Of a stretch of DNA of 64,000 bases, positions 57,509 through 64,000 are shown piece by piece. The notes below the pieces were generated by a model that was given only the letters and a program-made list of their open reading frames with translations, had not been told where the DNA came from and did not search any database. Every line of letters starts with the position of its first letter. The stretch's first letter is position 1. Source of the DNA: RBC101 sp052387735 (GTDB lineage Bacteria > Gemmatimonadota > Gemmatimonadetes > Gemmatimonadales > Gemmatimonadaceae); NCBI GenBank assembly GCA_052387735.1, contig JBQTIW010000124.1, forward strand, positions 1-64,000, given 5' to 3'. The translations under genes and the position numbers were made by a program.

Positions 57509-58762
57509 CTATTGCCGTCTCAGCCACCCCAACGGATCCGTCGCCCGTCCCCGGGGGCGGATCTCGAAGTGCAGGTGCGGCGCCATCTCCGGATCGGCGC
57601 TGCCCACCGCTCCGATGACCGCCCCCTTCGTCACCATCTGGCCCACACGCACGTCGGCACGGCTGAGCGAGCCATAGACCGAGTAGTCGCCGCCCCCGTG
57701 TTGGATGATAATCGTTAGGCCGTATGTTCCGATGGGCGCCACGTAGGTCACCTCGCCGGCCGAGACGCTCCGCACATTGGTGCCCGAAGGCGCGCCGATG
57801 CCGATGCCGTTCCAGCGGACCGAAGTGTTGTTGGGATTGATCACCCGGCCGAAGCTGTAGAGGATGTCGCCCTCGACCGGCCAGTCCAACCGCCCCAGAT
57901 CGCTGGTCTTGAGGGTGCTCCCCGAGGGCGCGGTCGCGTTCGGGCGCGCCTCGGCACGACGCCGCGCTTCCTCCATGGACGCCAGGAGCTGCGCCAGGCG
58001 CTGTTCGTCGCGCTGAATACGCGCCAGTCGCTCCCGGACCTGCTGCTGCGACTGCTGCACGGCGACGAGGCTGCGCTGTCGCTGCCCCTGCATCGAACGC
58101 AACCGTGTTTCCTCCTGCGCTTTTTCCTGGCGGTTTCGCTCGATCTCTCCCTGCAGCCTGACGAGGAGCGCCCGCTGCTCATCGATCTCGGTAAACAGCC
58201 CCTCCACCTGCTTGACCACGGATCGATCGTGCAGTGTGAGCTCGTGCAGATACTTGTACCGGCCGACAAGCTCGCCAAACGTGCGCGCCGAAAGCAGGGC
58301 CTCGGTGGTGTACATCGGCCCGCGCTTGTAGATGTCGATCAGCCGGTGCCGAAGTGATGACCGCTTGCGGACCACCTCCTGCTCGGCCTTTTGCACGGAC
58401 TCCTCGGCCGCATCGACGTCGCGGGTGATCTCGACCAGCTGGACGTCCAGCTGCCTGACGAGCCTCGCCGTGGCGTCGGCCTGACGCCGCAGGTTCGTCG
58501 CTTCCTCCGAAAGGTCATGGGCCTTCCCCTGCAGGTCGGCGAGGCGTCGCTGTAGATCCGTGCGCTCCCGCCGAATCGCATCGAGCTCGCTCTGCTGCTG
58601 GCGCAACCGTTGCTCCGCGGTCTGCGCGTGGAGCGGGAGGGCAACGAGGGCAATGAGGGCAGCGAAGACAAACGGGGAAACGTCCGCCGCGCGGCCCACG
58701 AGCGCACGTCCGACGGCGACCTCCCGCCTCCGGCCTCCCGTCTCCCGTCTCCGGTCTCTCAC
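57509..58762 (-). CDS. Murein hydrolase activator EnvC-like, M23/LytM domain
   Basis: 417 residues. A signal peptide (VFAALIALVALPLHAQ) is followed by a long coiled coil, about 50-260 (QQSELDAIRRERTDLQRRLADLQG and on), then a LytM domain from about 285 (WPVEGDILYSFGR, GIGIGAPSGTNVRSVSAGEVTYVAPIG). The zinc motifs are altered or absent, with HLHFEIRPRGRATDPLGWL at the end, so like EnvC it probably activates amidases. FtsX regulates EnvC in E. coli, matching the GTGA overlap with ftsX here. GTG 58762 overlaps ftsX; GTG 58696 is an alternative that drops the repeat-derived first 22 residues. Confidence 0.88.
   Translation of the reverse strand: MRDRRRETGGRRREVAVGRALVGRAADVSPFVFAALIALVALPLHAQTAEQRLRQQQSELDAIRRERTDLQRRLADLQGKAHDLSEEATNLRRQADATARLVRQLDVQLVEITRDVDAAEESVQKAEQEVVRKRSSLRHRLIDIYKRGPMYTTEALLSARTFGELVGRYKYLHELTLHDRSVVKQVEGLFTEIDEQRALLVRLQGEIERNRQEKAQEETRLRSMQGQRQRSLVAVQQSQQQVRERLARIQRDEQRLAQLLASMEEARRRAEARPNATAPSGSTLKTSDLGRLDWPVEGDILYSFGRVINPNNTSVRWNGIGIGAPSGTNVRSVSAGEVTYVAPIGTYGLTIIIQHGGGDYSVYGSLSRADVRVGQMVTKGAVIGAVGSADPEMAPHLHFEIRPRGRATDPLGWLRRQ
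58721..58760 (-). repeat. Heptad arm over the start of the M23 gene
   Basis: CTCCCGCCTCCGGCCTCCCG TCTCCCGTCTCCGGTCTCTC: GGGAGAC and GGGAGGC units on the coding strand spanning the ftsX stop and the first codons of the M23 gene. It writes the peptide RRRETGGRRREV. Confidence 0.65.
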
Positions 58763-59610
58763 GACACTTTCCGGATCTGCCGGCCGACCGAGACGGCGCT
58801 GCCCAGCACACCGATGAGCGCGCCCCCGAGCAAGCCAAGCAGCGCAAGCCGCAGCTCGAAAAACTCGGTCTGGATGAAATATCTGCTGATCACCTGGCTG
58901 GCGATCCAGGTCAGCAACAGCGCGAGCAGTCCGCCGAGGACACCTTTGACGCATCCTTCGATCAGGAAGGGCCGCCGAATGAACCCGTCGGTGGCCCCGA
59001 CCAGGCGCATGATGGAGATCTCACGGGCACGTGCCATCACCGCCATCCGAATCGTGGCGCTGATGATGATCACGGCGACCGCGGCGAAGGCCAGGCCCAG
59101 GATGATCCCGGCCGCCGTAGCGACGTTCCGGATCGTGTACAGCTTCTGCACCCAGTCGGCGCCGAAGCGTACGTCGTCCACGAAGTCAAACCCGCGAATG
59201 CGTTCGGAGACATCCGCGACCATGGCGGGCGTGCGGTAGCCGTCGCGGAGCCGTATGTCGATGGAAGCGGGCAGGAATCCGGCCTCGAAGACGTCCTGAA
59301 ACTCGCGCAATTCGCTCCGGGCGCGCTCCAGCGCCTGTTCCGGCGTCACGTATTCGACGCGTGACACTTCGGGATAGCCACCGATCACTCTCATCGCCTC
59401 GGCGATGACCTCGGCAGACGTCTCGTCCTCGAGGAAGGCACGGATCTCCACCCGCGACTCGACCTGTTGGAGTGCCGTTCGCAGGTTGAGGGCGACCAAC
59501 GAAAAGAGCCCGAAGGCGAACAGCGAGAATGCGATCGTCGTGATCGACAGCGCGCTCAGCATCGGGGCGCGGCGGAACCCGATGCCGGCTTCGCGAAGGG
59601 CAAGCTTCAT
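58759..59610 (-). CDS. ftsX: Cell-division protein FtsX
   Basis: 283 residues. Inner-membrane partner of FtsE; together they activate periplasmic wall hydrolases at the division site. Helix 1 is LSITTIAFSLFAFGLFSLVALN, followed by the periplasmic domain (about 45-165, EIRAFLEDETSAEVIAEAMR, ERARSELREFQDVFEAG), and a FtsX-type permease core: AAGIILGLAFAAVAVIIIS, MARAREISIMRLVGATDGFIRRPFLIEG and LGGLLALLLTWIASQVISRYF. ATGA overlap with ftsE upstream and GTGA with the M23 gene downstream. Confidence 0.95.
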   Translation of the reverse strand: MKLALREAGIGFRRAPMLSALSITTIAFSLFAFGLFSLVALNLRTALQQVESRVEIRAFLEDETSAEVIAEAMRVIGGYPEVSRVEYVTPEQALERARSELREFQDVFEAGFLPASIDIRLRDGYRTPAMVADVSERIRGFDFVDDVRFGADWVQKLYTIRNVATAAGIILGLAFAAVAVIIISATIRMAVMARAREISIMRLVGATDGFIRRPFLIEGCVKGVLGGLLALLLTWIASQVISRYFIQTEFFELRLALLGLLGGALIGVLGSAVSVGRQIRKVS

Positions 59611-60302
59611 GGCGTGATCACCGCCTTGCGCCGTTTTTCATCGGCCGAGTCGTAGACGACCTGCCCGCGATTGACTTCGAGGACGCGGCACTCGGAACGC
59701 TTCACCAGCTCGAGGTTGTGCGTGGCCATGATCACCGCCGTACCGGCGGCGTTGATGTCGCGGAGCAGCTGGAACACACCACGTGTCGCCCGATCATCGA
59801 GGTTGCCGGTGGGCTCGTCGGCCACCAGCACGAACGGATCGTTGGCCAGCGCGCGGGCGATCGCGACCCGCTGCTGTTCGCCGCCACTCAGTTCGCGCGG
59901 AAAGTTCGTCGCTTTGGAGGCCAGTCCGATCTGAGAAAGCAGGCGCGATACCTTCGAGCGGATCTTCTCCGGCGCGGTCCCGATCACTTCGAGCGCAAAG
60001 GCGATGTTCGCCTCCACCGTGCGATCCTCGAGGAGACGAAAATCCTGAAAGACCACCCCGAGTCTCCGCCGGAGCAGTGCGATCTCGCGGCGCTTTACTC
60101 CTTTGGAGCGGGTCCCGCTGACCCAGACATCGCCGCGTGAGGGCAGCTCATCCATGTAGATGAGCTTGAGGATGGAGCTTTTCCCCGCGCCACTCGGCCC
60201 CGTCAGGAAAACGAACTCTCCCTTATTGACCGCGAACGAAACGTCACTCAGCGCGACGCCCGTGCGGGGATACTCCTTGAAGACGTTGGCGAAGCGGATC
60301 AA
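59607..60302 (-). CDS. ftsE: Cell-division ATP-binding protein FtsE
   Basis: 231 residues. ABC ATPase of the FtsEX complex. Walker A LTGPSGAGKSS, Q-loop VFQDFRLLEDRTVEANIAF, signature LSGGEQQRVAIARAL, Walker B FVLVADEPTGNLD and the H-loop MATHNLELV are all present. It opens FANVFKEYPRTGVALSDVSF as FtsE proteins do. First gene of the ftsE-ftsX-M23 operon; its leader contains a GGGTGAAC repeat arm. Confidence 0.96.
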   Translation of the reverse strand: MIRFANVFKEYPRTGVALSDVSFAVNKGEFVFLTGPSGAGKSSILKLIYMDELPSRGDVWVSGTRSKGVKRREIALLRRRLGVVFQDFRLLEDRTVEANIAFALEVIGTAPEKIRSKVSRLLSQIGLASKATNFPRELSGGEQQRVAIARALANDPFVLVADEPTGNLDDRATRGVFQLLRDINAAGTAVIMATHNLELVKRSECRVLEVNRGQVVYDSADEKRRKAVITP

Positions 60303-60310
60303 GCGGCGAG

Positions 60311-60432
60311 AACGGGTGAACGGGTGAACGGGTCAACGGGTGGTCACATCGCGACGACCCACCTATTGTCGGACACTTTGACCGAGGCAAAGGTAACCAA
60401 TCGCATCCGTTCACCCGTTCACACGTTTACCA
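60311..60432. repeat. Paired (CGGGTGAA)n arms between the sulfur-enzyme gene and ftsE
   Basis: ACGGGTGAACGGGTGAACGG GTCAACGGGTGG at 60311-60343 is mirrored by TCCGTTCACCCGTTCACACG TTTACC at 60406-60432; an 8-bp unit this time. Order on the minus transcript: stop (60446), G-rich arm, spacer, C-rich arm, start (60302). Confidence 0.75.
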
Positions 60433-60445
60433 GTTCTCCTTGCGC

Positions 60446-61603
60446 TTACGACAGAGCGCCCTGGACGTCTGCGATCAGGTCGCCGATGTCCTCGATCCCC
60501 ACGCTGACGCGGACGAAACCATCGACGATCCCCGCCGCCTCACGCTCCTGGACTGTGAGCTCGGTGTGTGAGGAGAAGCGCGGCTCGCTGACCAGCGAAT
60601 CGACGCCGCCGAGGGAAGGCGCGTGCCGGATCACGGAGAGCTTGCTCACAAAGCGCTCGGCTGCGTCTCCCCCGCCCTTGAGCACGAGCGCCATCATGCC
60701 GCCGAAGCCCTTGAGGGTAGCGCGTGCGATCTCGTGGTCGGGGTGCGTGGCGAGGCCGGGGTAGAGCACTCGCGATACTGACGGATGCGCTTCGCACCAC
60801 TGCGCGAGCCGCAGTGCGTTCTCGTTGTGGCGGCTGACCCGCACATCCAGCGTCTTGAGGCCACGCTCGAGCAGCCAGGCGGCGAATGGATCCGGTGCCT
60901 GACCCCACACGATCATCTTCTGGCGCACGCCTTCGATGAACTGCGCGGTGCCGGCGACCACGCCGCCTAACACATCGTGGTGGCCGTTGAGAAACTTGGT
61001 CGCTGAGTGGATCACGACATCGGCGCCGTGTTCCAACGGACGGAAGTTCACGGGGCTGGCAAAGGTCGAGTCGACCACCATGGCGAGCCCATTCTCCTGG
61101 GCGAGGACACGAATCTGGCGCAGGTCGAGCACGCGGCACGTCGGGTTCACGGGCGACTCCACGAAGATCGCGCGCGTCTCCTTGCGCAGTTTCTGCCGCC
61201 AGATCCGGGATTCGGTTGGGTCGACGAGCGTCACGTCGATTCCCATCATGGCGAATTCCTCGACGAGGAGCCGGCGTGTGCCGCCGTAGATCCATTCCGA
61301 CGCGAGCAGGTGGTCACCGGGGCGGAGGAGGGCAAACAAGGCGCAGGCCGTTGCCCCTTGCCCGCTGGAGAGCAGCAGCGCCGCCTCGGCGCCCTCGAGC
61401 GCCGCGATCGTCCGCTGGAGGCGATCGGCGTTGGGGGCGTTGCCGTAGCGCGGGTACCGGAGTCCCTCGTCGGTGCCGACAGGTTGCAGGTAGTTCACGG
61501 ACTGCACGAGGGGGAATACCACCGGGGCTCCGGTGGGGGCCGAGTCGTCCGCGCCGTGAACCGCGAGAGTTGCGAGTCGCAGGGGTACACGTCGTGCGGC
61601 CAT
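60446..61603 (-). CDS. PLP-dependent trans-sulfuration enzyme (cystathionine gamma-synthase/lyase family)
   Basis: 385 residues of fold-type I PLP. Lys203 in IHSATKFLNGHHDVLGG binds PLP; YPRYGNAPN, SSGQGATACALFALL, VESPVNPTCRVLDL and VVDSTFASPVNFRPLEHGADV complete the signature. Could be cystathionine gamma-synthase, gamma-lyase or O-acetylhomoserine sulfhydrylase; sequence alone does not choose. GAGGG precedes ATG 61603 by six bases. It lies 14 bp after the four-gene cassette and may share its transcript. Confidence 0.92.
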   Translation of the reverse strand: MAARRVPLRLATLAVHGADDSAPTGAPVVFPLVQSVNYLQPVGTDEGLRYPRYGNAPNADRLQRTIAALEGAEAALLLSSGQGATACALFALLRPGDHLLASEWIYGGTRRLLVEEFAMMGIDVTLVDPTESRIWRQKLRKETRAIFVESPVNPTCRVLDLRQIRVLAQENGLAMVVDSTFASPVNFRPLEHGADVVIHSATKFLNGHHDVLGGVVAGTAQFIEGVRQKMIVWGQAPDPFAAWLLERGLKTLDVRVSRHNENALRLAQWCEAHPSVSRVLYPGLATHPDHEIARATLKGFGGMMALVLKGGGDAAERFVSKLSVIRHAPSLGGVDSLVSEPRFSSHTELTVQEREAAGIVDGFVRVSVGIEDIGDLIADVQGALS

Positions 61604-61616
61604 GTGCTTGCCCTCT

Positions 61617-61913
61617 TTAGGCGTACTTGTCGGTGGTGTCGTAGTCGGGTTTCTGGAGTCGGATGACTTCAGAGACGCTGACGCCGGAGATGTCCCGCAG
61701 GACGGCGCCCCCGCGGGGCACGGCATCGTCGATGATCACGGTGGCGAGCTCGGATCGGCGCGGGCCCTCCACCCAGGCCAGCTCGCCGTCGCTCAGCAAC
61801 CGCGCCCGCGCCTCTTCACCGGACACGCGGACCTGCGGACCGCGCTCCGCTTCACCACGGCGCGTGGCATGGAACCCGACGACGTGCAGTGGAGGATTGG
61901 AACGTGGGCTCAC
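61617..61913 (-). CDS. Small beta-barrel protein, last gene of the STAS-GHKL cassette
   Basis: 98 residues from a GTG that overlaps the previous stop (GTGA). After SPRSNPPLHVVGFHATRRGE comes GPQVRVSGEEARARLLSDGE, WVEGPRRSELATVIIDDAVP and GGAVLRDISGVSVSEVIRL, a strand-rich pattern like a double-psi barrel of the kind seen in aspartate decarboxylase and molybdopterin-binding proteins. Function unknown; conserved coupling suggests it works with the STAS and ATPase partners. Its TAA stop sits in a GCCTAA hexamer. Confidence 0.65.
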   Translation of the reverse strand: MSPRSNPPLHVVGFHATRRGEAERGPQVRVSGEEARARLLSDGELAWVEGPRRSELATVIIDDAVPRGGAVLRDISGVSVSEVIRLQKPDYDTTDKYA

Positions 61914-62470
61914 GACGCATGCGGCAGCGCGACGAAGCCGTCGTCGCGCCTGACCACCAGCCGCCGCTCCCACAGTTCGTCGAGCACGCGCGTGCACATG
62001 TCTGCCGGCTCGCCCAGCTCCTCCTCGACCTGTCGTGGTACGATCGGTCCGCGTTGGCGCACGATGTGCCAGACGCGCCGGGCGCCGTCGTCGAGCGTTC
62101 CGACGAGGCGCACTCCACCGCTGTCATCCTGCACGATGACCGCGAGGTTGTACCGCTCGAGGACCGCTTCGATCGCTTCCAGATGCGCGTCGTGGACCCC
62201 GCGGATCAGAAAATAGGTCCGAGGATGCTCGCCGGCGCGCTGATACGCATCGAGCAGCTTGCCGACGATCTCGTCGGCACACGAGAAATCGAGCAGCGTG
62301 ACGTGCGAGAAATCGATGATGGTCACGTTAGGCTCGGGGAGCTCGGCGAGTGCTTCCTCGATGGCCTTGCGTACGGTGGCGCCGGTGGGGCGCGTGACGA
62401 GATTGGAATACAGGTCGCAGACCGTGCGGCGGAGCACGGAGCTGACATCGATGGCGATGTGGTAAGTCAC
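61910..62470 (-). CDS. STAS-domain protein with winged-helix-like tail
   Basis: 186 residues. STAS-like fold to about 120: NVTIIDFSHVTLLDFSCADE with a Ser at the position phosphorylated in anti-sigma antagonists, then LLDAYQRAGEHPRTYFLIR and AVIVQDDS. Residues about 128-186 resemble a winged helix (GARRVWHIVRQRGPIVPRQV ... RVLDELWERRLVVRRDDGFV). It probably switches partners by phosphorylation by the GHKL ATPase encoded upstream. GTG start overlaps that gene's stop (GTGA). Confidence 0.75.
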   Translation of the reverse strand: MTYHIAIDVSSVLRRTVCDLYSNLVTRPTGATVRKAIEEALAELPEPNVTIIDFSHVTLLDFSCADEIVGKLLDAYQRAGEHPRTYFLIRGVHDAHLEAIEAVLERYNLAVIVQDDSGGVRLVGTLDDGARRVWHIVRQRGPIVPRQVEEELGEPADMCTRVLDELWERRLVVRRDDGFVALPHAS

Positions 62471-63357
62471 CGCGGCGGTACCCGTTCCGGGATCGTGATT
62501 TGCACCTGCGCGCCAGGGAACGCCGGGATGTCCTCCCGGAGCGGAACGTCGTCATCCCAGCCAGGAACGATGGCGATCCGTGCCGTACCGCTGCGGATGG
62601 CCAGTTTCCCTTCCCACTTTCCCACGTACCGTCGCACGCCGGCGAGCCCCTGACCTCGACCCGGATCACGAAAACGACTCACACCGCGGATCAGTGCGTC
62701 TTCCAGCGCCATGGCATCGTCCCAGCGGTCGCTGAGCTTCCGCCCCTGGGCACTCTCCAGCGATGTGCGGAACCCGACGCCGGCATCGCAGACGGCGATC
62801 ACGACCACGCGCCGTCCCAGTCGCTGCCGGTAGCGGTAGGTCTGCACGGCCACCCACCCGGTCGTCTGGGCGTGCTCCACGATGTTCTGACAAACTTCAG
62901 ACAGCGTCATGGCAAAGCGCATCGTGGCCATCGGGTCCAGGTTCAACTCGTTGACGAGGATCGACTGCGCCTTGGCCTGGATCTTCTCCACCACATCGTG
63001 CACGTCATCGCTGCGCGCCACCGACGTGATCTCGAGGAGGACGTTGGACTCGACGGCTGCGCCGCGCGGGCGGGGCACGTGCCCGTGAATCTCGAACAAC
63101 CGCTCGGCGTGTTCGTAAAACCCTGCGCGCTGCCAGTAACTCGCCGTCTCCTCGGTCTCGGGGCCCGTGAACGCGGGGAGTTCCACCCGCGATTGCGCAA
63201 GCGTCAGCAGCGCCGTCAAGCCGTAGGGCGACGACCAGCGCGTGTGTCGCGCATCAACCAGGATCTTGTGGTCGAGGGGAACCGGTGCGAGCTGCTCGAG
63301 CACTTGTTCGAACGTCTGGTCGTCGAGCGAAGGTGGGACGGTAATGACGGTGGTCAC
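62467..63357 (-). CDS. STAS plus GHKL-ATPase (anti-sigma kinase type) protein
   Basis: 296 residues. Residues 1-90 look like a STAS fold (DHKILVDARHTRWSSPYGLTA), and a GHKL ATPase spans about 125-290: N-box MTLSEVCQNIVEHA, G1 CDAGVGFRTSL and G2 DPGRGQGLAGVRRYVGKWEG. This is the RsbW/SpoIIAB-like serine-kinase fold that holds sigma factors or STAS partners. Having STAS and kinase folds in one chain, with a second STAS protein next door, is unusual. GTG start overlaps the PfkB stop (GTGA). Confidence 0.82.
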   Translation of the reverse strand: MTTVITVPPSLDDQTFEQVLEQLAPVPLDHKILVDARHTRWSSPYGLTALLTLAQSRVELPAFTGPETEETASYWQRAGFYEHAERLFEIHGHVPRPRGAAVESNVLLEITSVARSDDVHDVVEKIQAKAQSILVNELNLDPMATMRFAMTLSEVCQNIVEHAQTTGWVAVQTYRYRQRLGRRVVVIAVCDAGVGFRTSLESAQGRKLSDRWDDAMALEDALIRGVSRFRDPGRGQGLAGVRRYVGKWEGKLAIRSGTARIAIVPGWDDDVPLREDIPAFPGAQVQITIPERVPPR

Positions 63358-64000
63358 GAGGGGATCAAGTCGCCGCGAAGATGGTGCGCGAGCCCGGTTG
63401 CGCCGCGAAACTCCACGTTGCGCGCCGCGGCCCGCACGGCGTTCTGTAACGCGTCCGCAAACGTATCACCACAAAGCAGTCGCGAGAAGAGTGTCGCGCC
63501 GAAGACGTCGCCGCATCCTGTCGGGTCGGTGTCTGCCTTCTGGACACGTGGCGTTGCGGCAGCAATGAGCGCGGTGCGCACGGCGCCCGACACGAAGGCA
63601 GCATCACCGCGACGGCCGAGATCGTGGAGACGCTCGAAGCCTGGAGCCGTGACGTAAATCGCACCGCGCGAACCCAATGTCACTACAAGGGATGCAACGC
63701 CGCAGTTCATCGCCATCGCCGCGAGCTGCATCGGATCGGGCGCAATCATCGACATTTCTTCCTCGTTCACTTGCACCAGATCGAAACACCGGAACCACCC
63801 CTCGGGGTTGACAAGGCGCTGTGGCGTACGCAATCCGCCAGGCTGAATTGCCAGCAGGAGAGAGTGCAGGTCGCAATAGATTGGGCCGCTAAAATGTTGG
63901 CGAATCAGCTGAGCCACCTCGAGGTCGAGCTCGAAGCCACTGAGCAAGTTGACGTACAGTGCATCGATGTTGTGCAGCAGCGGTTTGAGTCCGAGCCAGT
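63354..64000 (-). CDS. PfkB-family carbohydrate/nucleoside kinase (partial, runs off the window)
   Basis: At least 215 residues; the N-terminus lies beyond 64000, and the frame stays open to the edge (WLGLKPLLHNIDALYVN LLSG). The ribokinase-fold end has VVTLGSRGAIYVTAPGF, the catalytic anion-hole DPTGCGDVFGATLFSRLL with the general-base Asp, and ALQNAVRAAARNVEFRG. It would phosphorylate a sugar or nucleoside; the substrate is not readable. First gene of the four-gene cassette, coupled to the GHKL ATPase. Confidence 0.88.
   Translation of the reverse strand, partial: WLGLKPLLHNIDALYVNLLSGFELDLEVAQLIRQHFSGPIYCDLHSLLLAIQPGGLRTPQRLVNPEGWFRCFDLVQVNEEEMSMIAPDPMQLAAMAMNCGVASLVVTLGSRGAIYVTAPGFERLHDLGRRGDAAFVSGAVRTALIAAATPRVQKADTDPTGCGDVFGATLFSRLLCGDTFADALQNAVRAAARNVEFRGATGLAHHLRGDLIPS

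Noticed and set aside
138..62333. TTAGGC as telomere-like repeat
   Set aside because: Copies are single and scattered, never tandem.

Overview
The window is a GC-rich bacterial chromosome segment, dense in genes and running on both strands. No ribosomal RNA or marker gene fixes the taxon. A SusC/SusD-like outer-membrane pair in a high-GC genome, many exported peptidases and amidohydrolases, a giant exported beta-propeller protein and a frequent use of GTG starts point to Gemmatimonadota or a close relative; this is inference.

Layout. 1-1117 is a scarred junction: a gene-free stretch, the 3' half of a tRNA-Lys gene cut at the anticodon loop, and the C-terminal third of a PQQ-dependent sugar dehydrogenase. 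1301-5788 holds a two-PAS sensor, an unknown protein and two lytic transglycosylases. 5849-14564 (minus) has moaC, holB and a peptide-use operon (M28 peptidase, binding protein, two ABC permeases, amidase; no ATPase gene). 14650-24361 carries an amidohydrolase, an Ntn asparaginase, a methyltransferase, an M24 peptidase, a membrane protein, an exported helix-hairpin-helix (ComEA-like) protein and a 1056-residue beta-propeller protein. 24493-28007 has a membrane protein/winged-helix pair coupled to uppS, then purK and purE. 28282-30223 is a D-aminoacylase-like gene beside a deletion-scarred toxin-antitoxin locus. 30634-35193 is the SusC/SusD pair. 35293-41181 has a holin-fold protein, tag, DinB, a secreted protein of unknown function, an HTH fragment next to tRNA-Asn, a 5'-nucleotidase and an SDR. 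41237-49381 has uvrA, a subtilase, an FHA-PP2C signalling pair and an HD hydrolase. 49386-57504 is central metabolism and repair (pckA, maeB, M20 peptidase, rpiB, nfo). 57509-60302 is ftsE-ftsX-M23 hydrolase, and 60446-64000 is a PLP sulfur enzyme behind a four-gene coupled cassette (PfkB kinase, STAS-GHKL ATPase, STAS-winged helix, small barrel protein).

Two genome-wide signals cut across the genes. First, the octamer GCCTAACG (or CGTTAGGC) occurs about 31 times on both strands, in genes and between them, mostly as a rare TTA-GGC Leu-Gly codon pair. Second, many intergenic gaps hold G-rich tandem heptads (GGGAGAC, GGGATTC, GGGTAGT and others; a general GGGNNNN design) that typically follow a stop codon and pair with a C-rich arm before the next start. 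The word differs from gap to gap while the layout is kept. One array lies in frame inside uvrA, and others write the last residues of several proteins. These two signals are the least explained features here.
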